Positions 19,719 to 27,894 of a DNA stretch of 64,000 nt are shown here, piece by piece. The translations under genes were made by a program, and so were the position numbers. Under the pieces are notes generated by a model. It made no database searches. It saw nothing but the letters and a program-made list of their open reading frames with translations, and had not been told where the DNA came from. Source of the stretch: JAJKIP01 sp037200685 (GTDB taxonomy: Bacteria > Bacteroidota > Bacteroidia > Chitinophagales > Chitinophagaceae); contig JBBCIG010000008.1 in assembly GCA_037200685.1 (NCBI GenBank), forward strand, positions 248,001-312,000, given 5' to 3'. Position 1 is the first letter of the stretch; each line of letters opens with the position of its first letter.

Positions 19719-20561
19719 GTGAATAAAAAAGCGTTGTATGCGGTGATGCTGGCGGTGCTGGTCCCCCTGGTGTGTTACTTTATAGTAAAACGGAGCAGTG
19801 AGTCAGCTATTATAATGCCGAGGCATTACCTTCCGGATTCTATTGTTACTTCTGTAAAGAATGGCAAACAATACTTTGATACGATTTGGCATACCATTCC
19901 CGATTTTTCATTGCAAAATCAACAAGGTGAAACTGTTTCCTGGAAAGACCTGAATGATAAAGAAGGCAATGGCAAAATAATCATCGCCGATTTTTTCTTT
20001 ACGCACTGTCCTACTATTTGTCCGCGCCTTACCAGCAATATGAAACTGCTGGAGGAATCTATTACCAATTCGCAACGGGTAGGTGATAAGACGCCGGACT
20101 TTTTACATTTTCTTTCATTTAGTATAGATCCTGAAAGAGATTCCGTACCGCAAATAAAAAAATGGGCTGACCGTTTCCAGGTAAACCCCGGACAATGGTG
20201 GCTGCTGACAGGCGATAAAAAAGAGATTTATGATCTGGCGATCAACGATATGAAATTGCCCACTATCGATGGCCAGGGAATTGATACAAGTTTCATGCAT
20301 ACCGACCGCTTTGTATTAATTGATGGCAACCGGCGAGTACGTGGTTATTACCATGGGTTAGATACGAATGACATCAAGCAAATTTCTAACGACATTATTT
20401 TATTGTCGATGGAAAAAGACCCGAAGAACAAAAGTTTTTTTGCGGGTAAGCTGCAACTGATCGCTGTTGTGTTTTTAATTACCATCCTTGCTGTTGGTAC
20501 TTTCTTATTTGTTTTTAGAAAAAAAGATAAACATGTTAGCCCCGCTTTGGAAAAAGAATGA
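19719..20561 (+). CDS. SCO1/SenC copper chaperone for cytochrome oxidase
   Basis: A 280-aa thioredoxin-fold protein that delivers copper to the copper A site of subunit II. It has an N-terminal membrane anchor (residues 5-23), the copper motif C97-PTI-C101 inside FFFTHCPTICPRL and the third ligand in SFMHTDRFV. A second C-terminal membrane helix (about 245-265) is less usual. The start is GTG at 19719. The gene overlaps the following DUF420 gene by 29 bp, suggesting translational coupling. Confidence 0.88.
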   Translation: MNKKALYAVMLAVLVPLVCYFIVKRSSESAIIMPRHYLPDSIVTSVKNGKQYFDTIWHTIPDFSLQNQQGETVSWKDLNDKEGNGKIIIADFFFTHCPTICPRLTSNMKLLEESITNSQRVGDKTPDFLHFLSFSIDPERDSVPQIKKWADRFQVNPGQWWLLTGDKKEIYDLAINDMKLPTIDGQGIDTSFMHTDRFVLIDGNRRVRGYYHGLDTNDIKQISNDIILLSMEKDPKNKSFFAGKLQLIAVVFLITILAVGTFLFVFRKKDKHVSPALEKE

Positions 20562-21117
20562 TAAAAAGGCGTCAATACTGATCTTCACTTTTTCAGCTAT
20601 TGTTTTCGCGGCAGTGGTATTATTGACCCGTGTGAAGCTGGAAGTAAACCTGGGATTTAATGTGCATTTGTTTGCTAAAGCAAATGCGGTGATCAATACG
20701 ATGGTTTCTTTATTGCTGGTGGCGGCATTGCTGGCAGTAAGAAGAATGAATTACATAGCACACCGAAATATTATGCTGACAGCGATGGTATTGTCTATTT
20801 TATTTTTGGTGAGTTATATCTGTCATCATTTACTGGCAGGCGATACAAAGTTTGGCGATATAAATCATGATGGAATAGTGACTGATGCGGAAAAAGACGA
20901 AGCGGGGCCACTGCGTATTGTCTATTACATTCTTTTAATAACACATATTCCGCTGGCAGGCCTTGTTCTTCCCTTTATTCTTTTTTCAGCATATCGTGGC
21001 TTGACTGGTGATTATATTAAGCATAAAAAGCTGGTACGTATTACCTGGCCCCTGTGGTTTTATGTCGCTGTTACAGGAGTGTTTGTCTATATTATGATCA
21101 GGCCTTATTATGATTGA
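20533..21117 (+). CDS. DUF420 membrane protein with EF-hand-like loop
   Basis: About 194 aa with five hydrophobic helices and the DUF420 pattern of paired histidines (NVHLFAK, ICHHLLAG, LLITHIPLAG). DUF420 proteins sit next to SCO1 in oxidase assembly loci. Between helices 3 and 4 is DINHDGIVTDAEKDEAG, which fits the calcium loop DxNxDGxxxxxE of EF-hands and is followed by GPLRIVYY. The ATG at 20533 lies inside the SCO1 gene. Confidence 0.8.
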   Translation: MLAPLWKKNDKKASILIFTFSAIVFAAVVLLTRVKLEVNLGFNVHLFAKANAVINTMVSLLLVAALLAVRRMNYIAHRNIMLTAMVLSILFLVSYICHHLLAGDTKFGDINHDGIVTDAEKDEAGPLRIVYYILLITHIPLAGLVLPFILFSAYRGLTGDYIKHKKLVRITWPLWFYVAVTGVFVYIMIRPYYD

Positions 21118-21131
21118 TAGCGGGATATGAA

Positions 21132-21521
21132 TTAAAACCCAAGTTCTTCCACCGGGTTCCAAAATAGTTTTTCAAAATCAACAACGGTATCATTCTTCAC
21201 TTTTATTCCTTCTCTCTTTAATAGTTTTTCCATGGCATCAGGTTCTCCAAAATGATGTTTACCGCTGAGCATACCATTGCGGTTTACGACACGGTGCGCC
21301 GGCACTTTTGGTTTTGCTTTCCCTGCTCCATTCATCGCCCAACCCACCATTCTTGCGGATAGTTTTGTTCCCAGGCTTTCAGCGATAGCGCCATACGAAG
21401 TAACCCTTCCCTTGGGAATTTGTCTTGCCACTTCATAAACTAGTTCAAAAAAATTTTCATCCTTTCTGCCGGAAGGCTTTATGCTTTTAAGTTTTGAGGA
21501 AGATTTTTTTGGTAATGGCAT
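21132..21521 (-). CDS. alkyltransferase-like protein (MGMT fold without the acceptor cysteine)
   Basis: A 129-aa protein of the Ogt/MGMT DNA-binding domain family. The recognition helix reads VTSYGAIAESLG. The active-site motif PCHRV of O6-alkylguanine transferases appears here as PAHRVVNRNG, so the acceptor Cys is Ala. Such ATL proteins bind alkylated guanine and are thought to flag it for nucleotide excision repair. It is convergent with the DUF420 gene, 15 bp away. Confidence 0.85.
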   Translation of the reverse strand: MPLPKKSSSKLKSIKPSGRKDENFFELVYEVARQIPKGRVTSYGAIAESLGTKLSARMVGWAMNGAGKAKPKVPAHRVVNRNGMLSGKHHFGEPDAMEKLLKREGIKVKNDTVVDFEKLFWNPVEELGF

Positions 21522-21556
21522 ATTGTAAATATAATATCTTGAATAATCAGTGTCTT

Positions 21557-21742
21557 TTATTTACCCTTCTTTTCTTCTAATAATGCTGTTCTCTTTGGCT
21601 CCGGTACATTTTCATAATCAAAAGGACAGTGCTTACAACCTTTACCACAGCAATAGCCCCTGTCCCGGTGATATTTTTCTGTTAACACCACCCATCCTTC
21701 TTCATTGATGTAATAATCTATATTTTCAACCAGCTCGTTCAT
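21557..21742 (-). CDS. DUF5522 cysteine-rich small protein
   Basis: A 61-aa protein with the family core HRDRGYCCGKGCKHCPFDY. Four cysteines cluster at residues 30-40 and may bind a metal or iron-sulfur site. It lies between the alkyltransferase-like gene and trmB on the same strand. Function unknown. Confidence 0.8.
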   Translation of the reverse strand: MNELVENIDYYINEEGWVVLTEKYHRDRGYCCGKGCKHCPFDYENVPEPKRTALLEEKKGK

Positions 21743-21783
21743 CTTCTTTTAGAATTTATACAGATGGTAATGATCTTGAACTG

Positions 21784-22503
21784 CTAACTTTCGGATGCTA
21801 AGCCCCCTTCAGGGGGTTTGGGGGTTTTTAGTTCTTCCTCTTTTTCTTTGCCGGGCAAATGTTGGGGCAAAGAAAAACTGAGATAATGAATACGGTTGCT
21901 CCCGGCGATGTCCAATGATTCGTAATGCGTTTTTATTTTTAATTCATCCGGCACTCCCGCTTCTTTATAAACGTTGTCAACATCCTTATGAAGAGTGCAA
22001 TCAAATAATTCAATTACCATTTTTGTGAAATGGTATAAATCAGGGCTGTCTGTTTTTAAATGGATCAAACCACCGGGAATTAAAAATTGCTGGTAAAGAC
22101 GCAGGAACTTTGGATGCGTCAATCTTTTTTTTGCTTTTGATAAACGCAATTGCGGATCAGGAAAAGTGATCCATATTTCACTCACTTCATCTTTTGAGAA
22201 ATATTCAGTTAACTGGTCAATCTGTGTGCGGAGGAAAACAACATTCTTTAAATTTTGTTCCAGCGCTTTTTTAGCGCCTACCCAAATGCGGTTTCCTTTC
22301 AGATCAATACCAATAAAATTTTTATCAGGATATAATTTACCAAGCCCAATCGCATATTCACCTTTACCACAGGCCAGTTCTAACGTAACTGGGTGTTCAT
22401 TTTGAAAAATCTCTTTCCATTTTCCGGGCATGCCCGGGGGAAACTCAAATACATTGGAAAATGTTTTTAATTCCTCAAAACGAATCAATTTTTTTTGTCC
22501 CAT
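21784..22503 (-). CDS. trmB: tRNA (guanine-N7-)-methyltransferase
   Basis: A 239-aa SAM-dependent enzyme that methylates G46 of tRNAs. Motifs visible: SAM-binding LELACGKGEYAIGLG (about 42-56), acidic GIDLKGNRIW, and the TrmB signature WITFPDPQ followed by KRLTHPKFL. The last 14 residues (TPKPPEGGLASES) are encoded by a CCCCCTTCAGGGGGT palindrome, so the native C-terminus has been extended by repeat DNA. A perfect TATTTTTG box at 22519-22512 lies only 9 bp before the ATG, which would give a nearly leaderless message. Confidence 0.9.
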   Translation of the reverse strand: MGQKKLIRFEELKTFSNVFEFPPGMPGKWKEIFQNEHPVTLELACGKGEYAIGLGKLYPDKNFIGIDLKGNRIWVGAKKALEQNLKNVVFLRTQIDQLTEYFSKDEVSEIWITFPDPQLRLSKAKKRLTHPKFLRLYQQFLIPGGLIHLKTDSPDLYHFTKMVIELFDCTLHKDVDNVYKEAGVPDELKIKTHYESLDIAGSNRIHYLSFSLPQHLPGKEKEEELKTPKPPEGGLASES

Positions 22504-22599
22504 ACGAGGAGCAAAAATAACAGAATCAACTTATTACAGTTGGCATTTTGTTTGGATTACAGGTAAAGACAAATTATTCATTAAAAAAATCTAAATGTT

Positions 22600-23157
22600 A
22601 TGATCCTCAATAAATTAAATCCGAAACTTAAGGGAATAGTAGCCGCTTTGGCGATAATCACGTTTGTAGTTGCCTGTAACAATAGCGATGAATCGGCAAA
22701 TAATTCTACATCAACAGAAAGTAAAGACACCAGCGGGACAAGTGCAAACCCCGCATTGGCTAAGAAAAGGACAGGAAAAGTATCCCTGACTATGAAAGAT
22801 GAAGATGCTACTGTAAAGATTGAAAAAGATAAAGAAGGCTATTATAGCCGCACGGAAATGGCCCCGGCTTATCCCGGCGGACAAGGTGCATTAGACACTT
22901 ATATTAATAACAACATCGTTTATCCGCAGGAAGCGATTGATAATAATATAGAAGGAACAGTCTATGTAAGATTTGGTGTGGATGAAAATGGAAAAGTATC
23001 GAATGTATCCACTGTCGGTAATAAACTTGGTTATGGTTTGGAAGAAGAAGCTGTGAAAGTAGTAACCGACATGCCGCAATGGACTGCAGGAACTGTGAAA
23101 GGTAAAAATGTGAAAACATGGCGCACCCTGCCCATCACTTATAAGCTTGAATCATGA
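22600..23157 (+). CDS. lipoprotein with TonB C-terminal-like domain
   Basis: A 185-aa protein with a lipoprotein signal (ITFVVAC, Cys at about 26), a Ser/Thr-rich linker, and a domain from about residue 90 matching the TonB C-terminal family (YPGGQGALDTYI, YPQEAIDNNIEGTVYVRF, WTAGTVKGKNVKT). In this phylum such domains occur in stand-alone periplasmic proteins; without an N-terminal TonB transmembrane helix it is unlikely to be a classical energy transducer. It is divergent from trmB. Confidence 0.8.
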   Translation: MILNKLNPKLKGIVAALAIITFVVACNNSDESANNSTSTESKDTSGTSANPALAKKRTGKVSLTMKDEDATVKIEKDKEGYYSRTEMAPAYPGGQGALDTYINNNIVYPQEAIDNNIEGTVYVRFGVDENGKVSNVSTVGNKLGYGLEEEAVKVVTDMPQWTAGTVKGKNVKTWRTLPITYKLES

Positions 23158-23180
23158 AGTGGAGTTAATGCGAAGTATGA

Positions 23181-23207
23181 GCCTGCTATTATTTAGCAGG
23201 CTTTTTT
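23181..23207 (+). terminator. intrinsic terminator
   Basis: GCCTGCT at 23181-23187 pairs with AGCAGGC at 23195-23201 over a 7-base loop and is followed by six T. It ends the TonB-like lipoprotein transcript. Confidence 0.85.
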
Positions 23208-23235
23208 ATTTATGTTACAAGTTGAGCGGAGCCGA

Positions 23236-23325
23236 ACTGCGGTTCCCTGATCATCTTCGTTGCGCCTGCCCCGATTATTATCGGGGTCGAGACACTCTTC
23301 ATCTTCCTGTTCTTTACTCATCGTG
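23236..23325 (-). repeat. dispersed repeat copy 5
   Basis: Reverse-orientation copy (CCCTGATCATCTTCGTTGCG and CATCTTCCTGTTCTTTACTC) interrupted by a CCCCGATTATTATCGGGG hairpin that is absent from copy 1. Confidence 0.65.
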
Positions 23326-23403
23326 TATCGAAAATTCTTTTATTGATTGTATTTATTTCTATCCTTGTTTTGTTCTGCGGATAATGTCATTAAAATAGTT
23401 TTT

Positions 23404-23552
23404 CTAATGTCACCCCTTCGGGGTTAATATCCGCGATAATCAATTTCTTTCTATATTAATTACACCCTTTCAGGGTTAAAATCCCGAAGGGATGATATTA
23501 ATATAGAAATCAAACAAATTGAAATTCATTAAACCCCGAAGGGGTGATATTA
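23404..23552. repeat. cluster of AACCCCGAAGGGGTG palindromes
   Basis: Three units: CACCCCTTCGGGGTTAATAT near 23408, ACACCCTTTCAGGGTTAAAA with ATCCCGAAGGGATGATATTA near 23462-23500, and AACCCCGAAGGGGTGATATT near 23533. Flanking A/T-rich arms are also partly inverted, so the whole block could fold as one large cruciform. Confidence 0.7.
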
Positions 23553-23627
23553 GGCTTCCAGCAAAAAAACTATAAACAATATTTCCAATATTCAATCAAA
23601 TGCTGCCAACATAAACATAAGATTTTT

Positions 23628-23775
23628 CCCAATGCTGAATAGCGAACAGAACGTTCCCGATATTCATCGGGATGCTGTAGAAATGCCGAGTAGAATTCAT
23701 GCAGTACAAGAGTGCGACGCAAGGGACGATGCTAGTCCACAGGATGCTGCGCATAGCACTACAGCCGGGCAAATA
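23628..23775 (+). repeat. dispersed repeat copy 6
   Basis: Contains AATGCTGAATAGCGAACAGA, GTAGAATTCATGCAGTACAA, GAGTGCGACGCAAGGGACGA, AGGATGCTGCGCATAGC and ACAGCCGGGC, the longest copy in this window. The spacer 23208-23784 holds this, copy 5 and the palindrome cluster, and no gene. Confidence 0.75.
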
Positions 23776-23784
23776 AATTACTTT

Positions 23785-24711
23785 CTAAAACTTCACCAGC
23801 AACCCAATACCAATAAGCGATTTTAACTGCAGGCCCGCACCTTTGCCGGTTTTTCCGAATAGGCGTACATCATCATCATAAATCATGTCCACGCTCCAGG
23901 TGGCGGATAAAACTTTGGAGAGTTTTATATTCAATGCATTGGTGAAATAGATATCAATGTTTTGCGGATTCTTTTTATAATTGGAAAACAGGTCGAGCTT
24001 GCCTTTATAACTTACAATGGAATTGAATTGTTTCATATAATTAATAGAAGCGAAAGCGCCGAATTCGGAAATGGAATGCTTGCCGGAATCTACACCGTAC
24101 AAACCTCTTGCTGAAAGTGAATCATCTTTTACAATTATCCAGCGGATAGTGGCGGGAGAAACAAAAATGGAAAGATCGCTGTTGGGTTTATAATCAAGAC
24201 CGGGGCTTAATAAAATATAAGCGGGAGAAAGAAAAGCGGATGAAAATGTTTTTTTATCGTCGGCATACGTATAGCCTTTAAAAAATTGCGAACGGAAATT
24301 AAATAAACCGGCTACGTTCAGTTTTGGGTTTAATGCATAACCATATTTGGAAAGAATATCAATCCTGTCATCATTTTTTCGGCTGCCAAGACTGGTTGTT
24401 TTTACATAGCCGAGATTAAAATCCAGCGTATTGTCCCAACTGTTCCTGTCTTTTTTATAAAATGCGAAAACACTCAGCAATGAATTGAGGGATAAAGAAA
24501 ATTCATCGCCACCTGCGGCCCAGTTATTCAAAGACCCTTGTGATAAATTGATGCTGTAAATGCCGCCCGTCTTCCAGGTTTTTACGGTTGTGTCAGCGGC
24601 ATCTTTCTTAATGCTTTTTTCGGATGCGTCTTTTAACTGCTTGATTGTTTTATCCTGGCCCAGGCCGGAAATAGAAATAAGAAGAACGACAGGTAAGATT
24701 AATTTTCTCAT
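23785..24711 (-). CDS. DUF3078 outer-membrane protein
   Basis: A 308-aa protein with signal peptide (residues 1-18, ending GLGQ) and the DUF3078 pattern GSLNNWAAGGDEFSLSLNS. Alternating hydrophobic strands and a terminal GLLVKF indicate an outer-membrane beta-barrel. No ligand is known. It lies downstream of the structured RNA at 24835-25007 on the same strand. Confidence 0.85.
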   Translation of the reverse strand: MRKLILPVVLLISISGLGQDKTIKQLKDASEKSIKKDAADTTVKTWKTGGIYSINLSQGSLNNWAAGGDEFSLSLNSLLSVFAFYKKDRNSWDNTLDFNLGYVKTTSLGSRKNDDRIDILSKYGYALNPKLNVAGLFNFRSQFFKGYTYADDKKTFSSAFLSPAYILLSPGLDYKPNSDLSIFVSPATIRWIIVKDDSLSARGLYGVDSGKHSISEFGAFASINYMKQFNSIVSYKGKLDLFSNYKKNPQNIDIYFTNALNIKLSKVLSATWSVDMIYDDDVRLFGKTGKGAGLQLKSLIGIGLLVKF

Positions 24712-24777
24712 AGCGCAGATTTTGCAGGCGCAAAACTAAGTGATGCTTATGATATGTGATTAATGGAAGCGATTTAA

Positions 24778-24808
24778 ATAAAAAAAGCCCGTAATAAACA
24801 TTACAGGC
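24778..24808 (-). terminator. intrinsic terminator of the structured RNA
   Basis: Read on the minus strand, GCCTGTAAT pairs with ATTACGGGC (one G-U pair) over a 4-base loop, followed by seven T. It lies 27 bp after the tRNA-like 3' end. Confidence 0.75.
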
Positions 24809-24834
24809 GATCACACTCACATGAGAAAAATTAG

Positions 24835-25007
24835 CTGTAGGGGGAGGAGTCGAACCTCCACGGGGCAGTTAGCTGAAGTACAAAGTATTAGTGGTCAACC
24901 CTGGTCGGCCTTACCAACGGTAACGTCGGCTCTATGCTTCGTTTATCCTGTGATCCCCACCCTCGAGACGAGAGGGCATGTCTGCCGAAAATTTCATCAC
25001 CCCACAG
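24835..25007 (-). ncRNA. structured RNA with tRNA-like ends, class unknown
   Basis: A 173-base region on the minus strand. Its first bases CTGTGGGG pair with its last bases CCCCTACAG. Directly before the 3' strand is a 5-bp stem GGAGG/CCTCC closing the loop TTCGACT, which fits the tRNA T-loop rule TTCRANY. This gives an acceptor-plus-T-arm geometry as in tRNA or tmRNA. Internal hairpins include CCCTC/GAGGG and TTACC/GGTAA. An intrinsic terminator follows at 24808-24778. It lacks an encoded CCA, a G3-U70 pair and any ALAA-type tag frame, so a normal tmRNA is not supported. I do not recognise the family. Confidence 0.5.
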
Positions 25008-25157
25008 TGTATTGAAAAATGATATAAAGAACTTGATGCAACAAATTTATAGCGAATCGGTCTTTTATTCCAAATTTTCCAATAATTATTTTAAAAATAT
25101 AGAAATATTTTAAATAATTGTCTAAATTACTGAATAAAATCAAAAACTAACTAGCAA

Positions 25158-25625
25158 ATGGCCACCAAATTAAATCTTGATAAACTGGATATGCAGATCA
25201 TCCATCACATGATGGAAGACGCCTCCATTTCTTATGCTGATTTAGGTAAAAAGCTTTTTGTATCCGGCGGAACTATTCATGTGCGTATAAAAAAGCTGGA
25301 AGAAGCAGGCGTGGTAAAAGGTACACGATTAAGCGCCGACCTGAAGCAAATGGGTTATGATGTGATCGCTTTTATCGGTATTTATTTGAAAGAAAGTTCT
25401 TTGTACGATGGTGTGGCGAAAGAATTACAAAAGATGCCGGAGATCGTCCGGTTGAATTATACAACAGGCAACTACAGTATGTTCGCGGAAATTGTTTGCA
25501 AAGACATTTCACAATTACGATTTGTGCTGCATGATCAACTGCAAAAGATAAAAGGCATTGAAAGAACAGAAACGTTCATTTCACTCGAAGAAAGCTTTAA
25601 CCGTAATGTAAAAGTAGTGAGCTGA
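25158..25625 (+). CDS. Lrp/AsnC family transcriptional regulator
   Basis: A 155-aa protein. Residues 5-60 form the winged helix-turn-helix (LDKLDMQIIHHMMEDASISY, LGKKLFVSGGTIHVRIKKLE) and residues 70-150 the RAM ligand-binding domain. Lrp-type proteins sense amino acids or related effectors. The stop codon overlaps the ATG of the flippase gene by one base (TGATG), so the two are probably co-transcribed. Confidence 0.9.
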   Translation: MATKLNLDKLDMQIIHHMMEDASISYADLGKKLFVSGGTIHVRIKKLEEAGVVKGTRLSADLKQMGYDVIAFIGIYLKESSLYDGVAKELQKMPEIVRLNYTTGNYSMFAEIVCKDISQLRFVLHDQLQKIKGIERTETFISLEESFNRNVKVVS

Positions 25626-27073
25626 TGAAAGGGCCTTCCGGGTTTTATTCATCATTGGGTTTATTGATACTGTTGAATGCGGTGATAAAACCACTGTGGG
25701 TATTTGGTATAGACAGGCAGGTACAAAACGTGGTGGGGCTTGAAACTTACGGTGTTTATTTTTCCTTATTAAATCTTTCGATTGTTCTTAGCTTTTTATC
25801 AGACTGGGGCTTCACGGCTTTCTTTAATCGCCAGTTAGCGGCGCATGAAAAAAACTTCAGTGAGCATACGGGTAATTTTCTTTTATTAAAATTGCTGTTC
25901 TCTTTTTTCTATTTCATTATTGTTTTCGCTGCAGCATGGTTTTCCGGGGTAAAAAGATGGGATATTCTTCTCTACACCGTATTAATACAAATCTTCACTT
26001 CGTTATTTCTTTTCTTCCGGGCTATCATTACTTCGCATCAATGGTTTCGAACAGAAGCGTGGCTTTCTGTAACCGATAAGACATTAATGATACTGGTTTG
26101 CGGCATCTTTCTTTATTTCCCTTCGCTTTTTGGATCAATGACTATCGACCGGTTTTTATTCTTTCAAACGTCAAGCCTGGCGATAGCCATGACGGTGAGT
26201 TTATTTTTTCTTTTAAATAAAAAAATCAGTTTTTCTTTTGTCAAAAATTGGTGGCCGGATAAAATCATCTTGTTGCAAATACTTCCTTTTGGTATTATTG
26301 TTTTGATGATGTCTGTTCATTCACGATTGGATGCTTTTTTATTAGAAAGAATAAGCAGCAACGGGGCTTATGAAGCCGGAATCTATGCGGCGGCTTACCG
26401 CTTGCTAGATGCGGCGAATATCGCTTGTTTCATCATCGCTTCTTTCATGCTTCCGTATATTGCCCGTCGATGGAGTAAAAACGAAGAAATAAACAGTAGT
26501 TTGCTGAACTGCCGTCATTTGCTCCTGCTATTTGCTATAGGTGTCAGCTCCGTTACTGTTTTCCTTGCTCCATGGATACAAGAAGCATTGTACCATCATG
26601 ATGATGCGGCGGCGGTGCAGGTCTTGCAATGGTGTTTGCCTTCGCTTATGGGCTATGCTATTACGCATATTTATGGCACGGCGTTAACGGCCACCGGCAG
26701 AGTTGTTGAATTTTGCTATATTGTTTTGATTTCAGTGATAATAAATGTGGCACTAAACCTTTTGCTTATTCCTTCAATGGGGGCCAAAGGCTGTTGTTTC
26801 GCTGCATTGGCCAGCCAGTCTTTCTGTGCGATCGCTACAATGTTGTATGTAAAAAGAAAATTGGTACTGTCGCTGGACACCCGTTCTTTGTTGATTTATA
26901 TTTTTACCGCGGCGCTGCTTTCCGGTTTCTTTTTTGTGGGCAGGGATTGGCCAGTTGCCAAATGGTTACTGATACTAACCGCGGCAATGCTGACAATAAC
27001 CATAATGCTGGCGACAAAATTAACAGGCATTACAACGTGGATCGGGTCGTTAAAATCACGTACTATAAATTAA
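25625..27073 (+). CDS. polysaccharide flippase (Wzx/MATE-like)
   Basis: A 482-aa protein with about twelve to fourteen hydrophobic helices and an N-terminus (LILLNAVIKPLWVFGIDRQV) like lipid-linked oligosaccharide flippases of the MVF/MATE superfamily. It should move undecaprenyl-linked sugar units across the inner membrane. It is followed by chain-length and ligase/polymerase genes, which supports this role. Confidence 0.8.
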   Translation: MKGPSGFYSSLGLLILLNAVIKPLWVFGIDRQVQNVVGLETYGVYFSLLNLSIVLSFLSDWGFTAFFNRQLAAHEKNFSEHTGNFLLLKLLFSFFYFIIVFAAAWFSGVKRWDILLYTVLIQIFTSLFLFFRAIITSHQWFRTEAWLSVTDKTLMILVCGIFLYFPSLFGSMTIDRFLFFQTSSLAIAMTVSLFFLLNKKISFSFVKNWWPDKIILLQILPFGIIVLMMSVHSRLDAFLLERISSNGAYEAGIYAAAYRLLDAANIACFIIASFMLPYIARRWSKNEEINSSLLNCRHLLLLFAIGVSSVTVFLAPWIQEALYHHDDAAAVQVLQWCLPSLMGYAITHIYGTALTATGRVVEFCYIVLISVIINVALNLLLIPSMGAKGCCFAALASQSFCAIATMLYVKRKLVLSLDTRSLLIYIFTAALLSGFFFVGRDWPVAKWLLILTAAMLTITIMLATKLTGITTWIGSLKSRTIN

Positions 27074-27083
27074 AAGAAATTTC

Positions 27084-27893
27084 ATGCCGGATATATTTTA
27101 TCTTATTTCAAAGTGGTGGAAGCAAATGCTTGCTGTGATAATACTTTCATTAATCACAGTGGGGATTATTGTTTTCCTTCAGCCGGACAAATACTTATCT
27201 GTTGCCACTGCTTTACCAGCCAGTTCCACTTCGGCAGATAAAGCCCGGATATTCGGCAACAATCCACAGGAACTTTATACTTCTTTTGGTAATCCTGATG
27301 ACCTGGACAGGGTGTTGGGCACGGCGCAATTAGATACCATTTATCTTGCCACATGTGATGAATTCAATTTATGGGACCATTACAAGATGGGAGAAAAGGG
27401 GCAAGCGGCAAGGAGTAAGGCGGCTAAATTATTAAGAAAAAATTCAAGGGTTATTAAAAGTGAATACGGTGAATTGAAAACAAAAGTTTGGGATACGGAT
27501 AAAAACCTGGCGCCGCAATTGGCCAATACACTAATGGAGAAACTGAACAGTATTCACCAGGATATTCAGAATGAGAGCAACAGGATTACGTTAAAAAGCC
27601 TGGAACAGGGAAAAGAAAAATTACAAAAACAAGTCGATAGCGCAGGCGGTAAATTATCGCTGTCGAGGCTGGCCGCTTTATCCGATCAGTTGCAGCAATA
27701 TGAAAAATTGATTGGCGAATACCAGTTAATAGTAGATACAAGACCTTCAGCGCTGATAATCGTAGAAAAAGCAAGGCCTTCCGAATGGCACGATAAACCC
27801 AACCGGTTATTAATATTAACAGCAACGGCATTGCTGAGTTTTATTTTTACATTATTACTCGCCCTTGTCATGGAAAGAAGAAAAAAAGCTTAA
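27084..27893 (+). CDS. Wzz-like chain-length determinant family protein
   Basis: A 269-aa protein with a membrane helix near each end (about 16-34 and 241-261) and a periplasmic coiled-coil-rich region between them. This layout is typical of Wzz/PCP proteins that set polysaccharide chain length. The proline-rich motif usually before the second helix is seen as KARPSEWHDKPNR. It starts 10 bp after the flippase. Confidence 0.75.
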   Translation: MPDIFYLISKWWKQMLAVIILSLITVGIIVFLQPDKYLSVATALPASSTSADKARIFGNNPQELYTSFGNPDDLDRVLGTAQLDTIYLATCDEFNLWDHYKMGEKGQAARSKAAKLLRKNSRVIKSEYGELKTKVWDTDKNLAPQLANTLMEKLNSIHQDIQNESNRITLKSLEQGKEKLQKQVDSAGGKLSLSRLAALSDQLQQYEKLIGEYQLIVDTRPSALIIVEKARPSEWHDKPNRLLILTATALLSFIFTLLLALVMERRKKA

Positions 27894-27894
27894 C

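Noticed and set aside
24835..25007. tmRNA (ssrA)
   Set aside because: The 5' region loosely resembles a tmRNA start (GGGG-TGAT...TTTCGGCAG), but the third acceptor pair is T-A rather than G-U, no CCA follows, length is about half of usual, and no frame ends in an ALAA-like tag.
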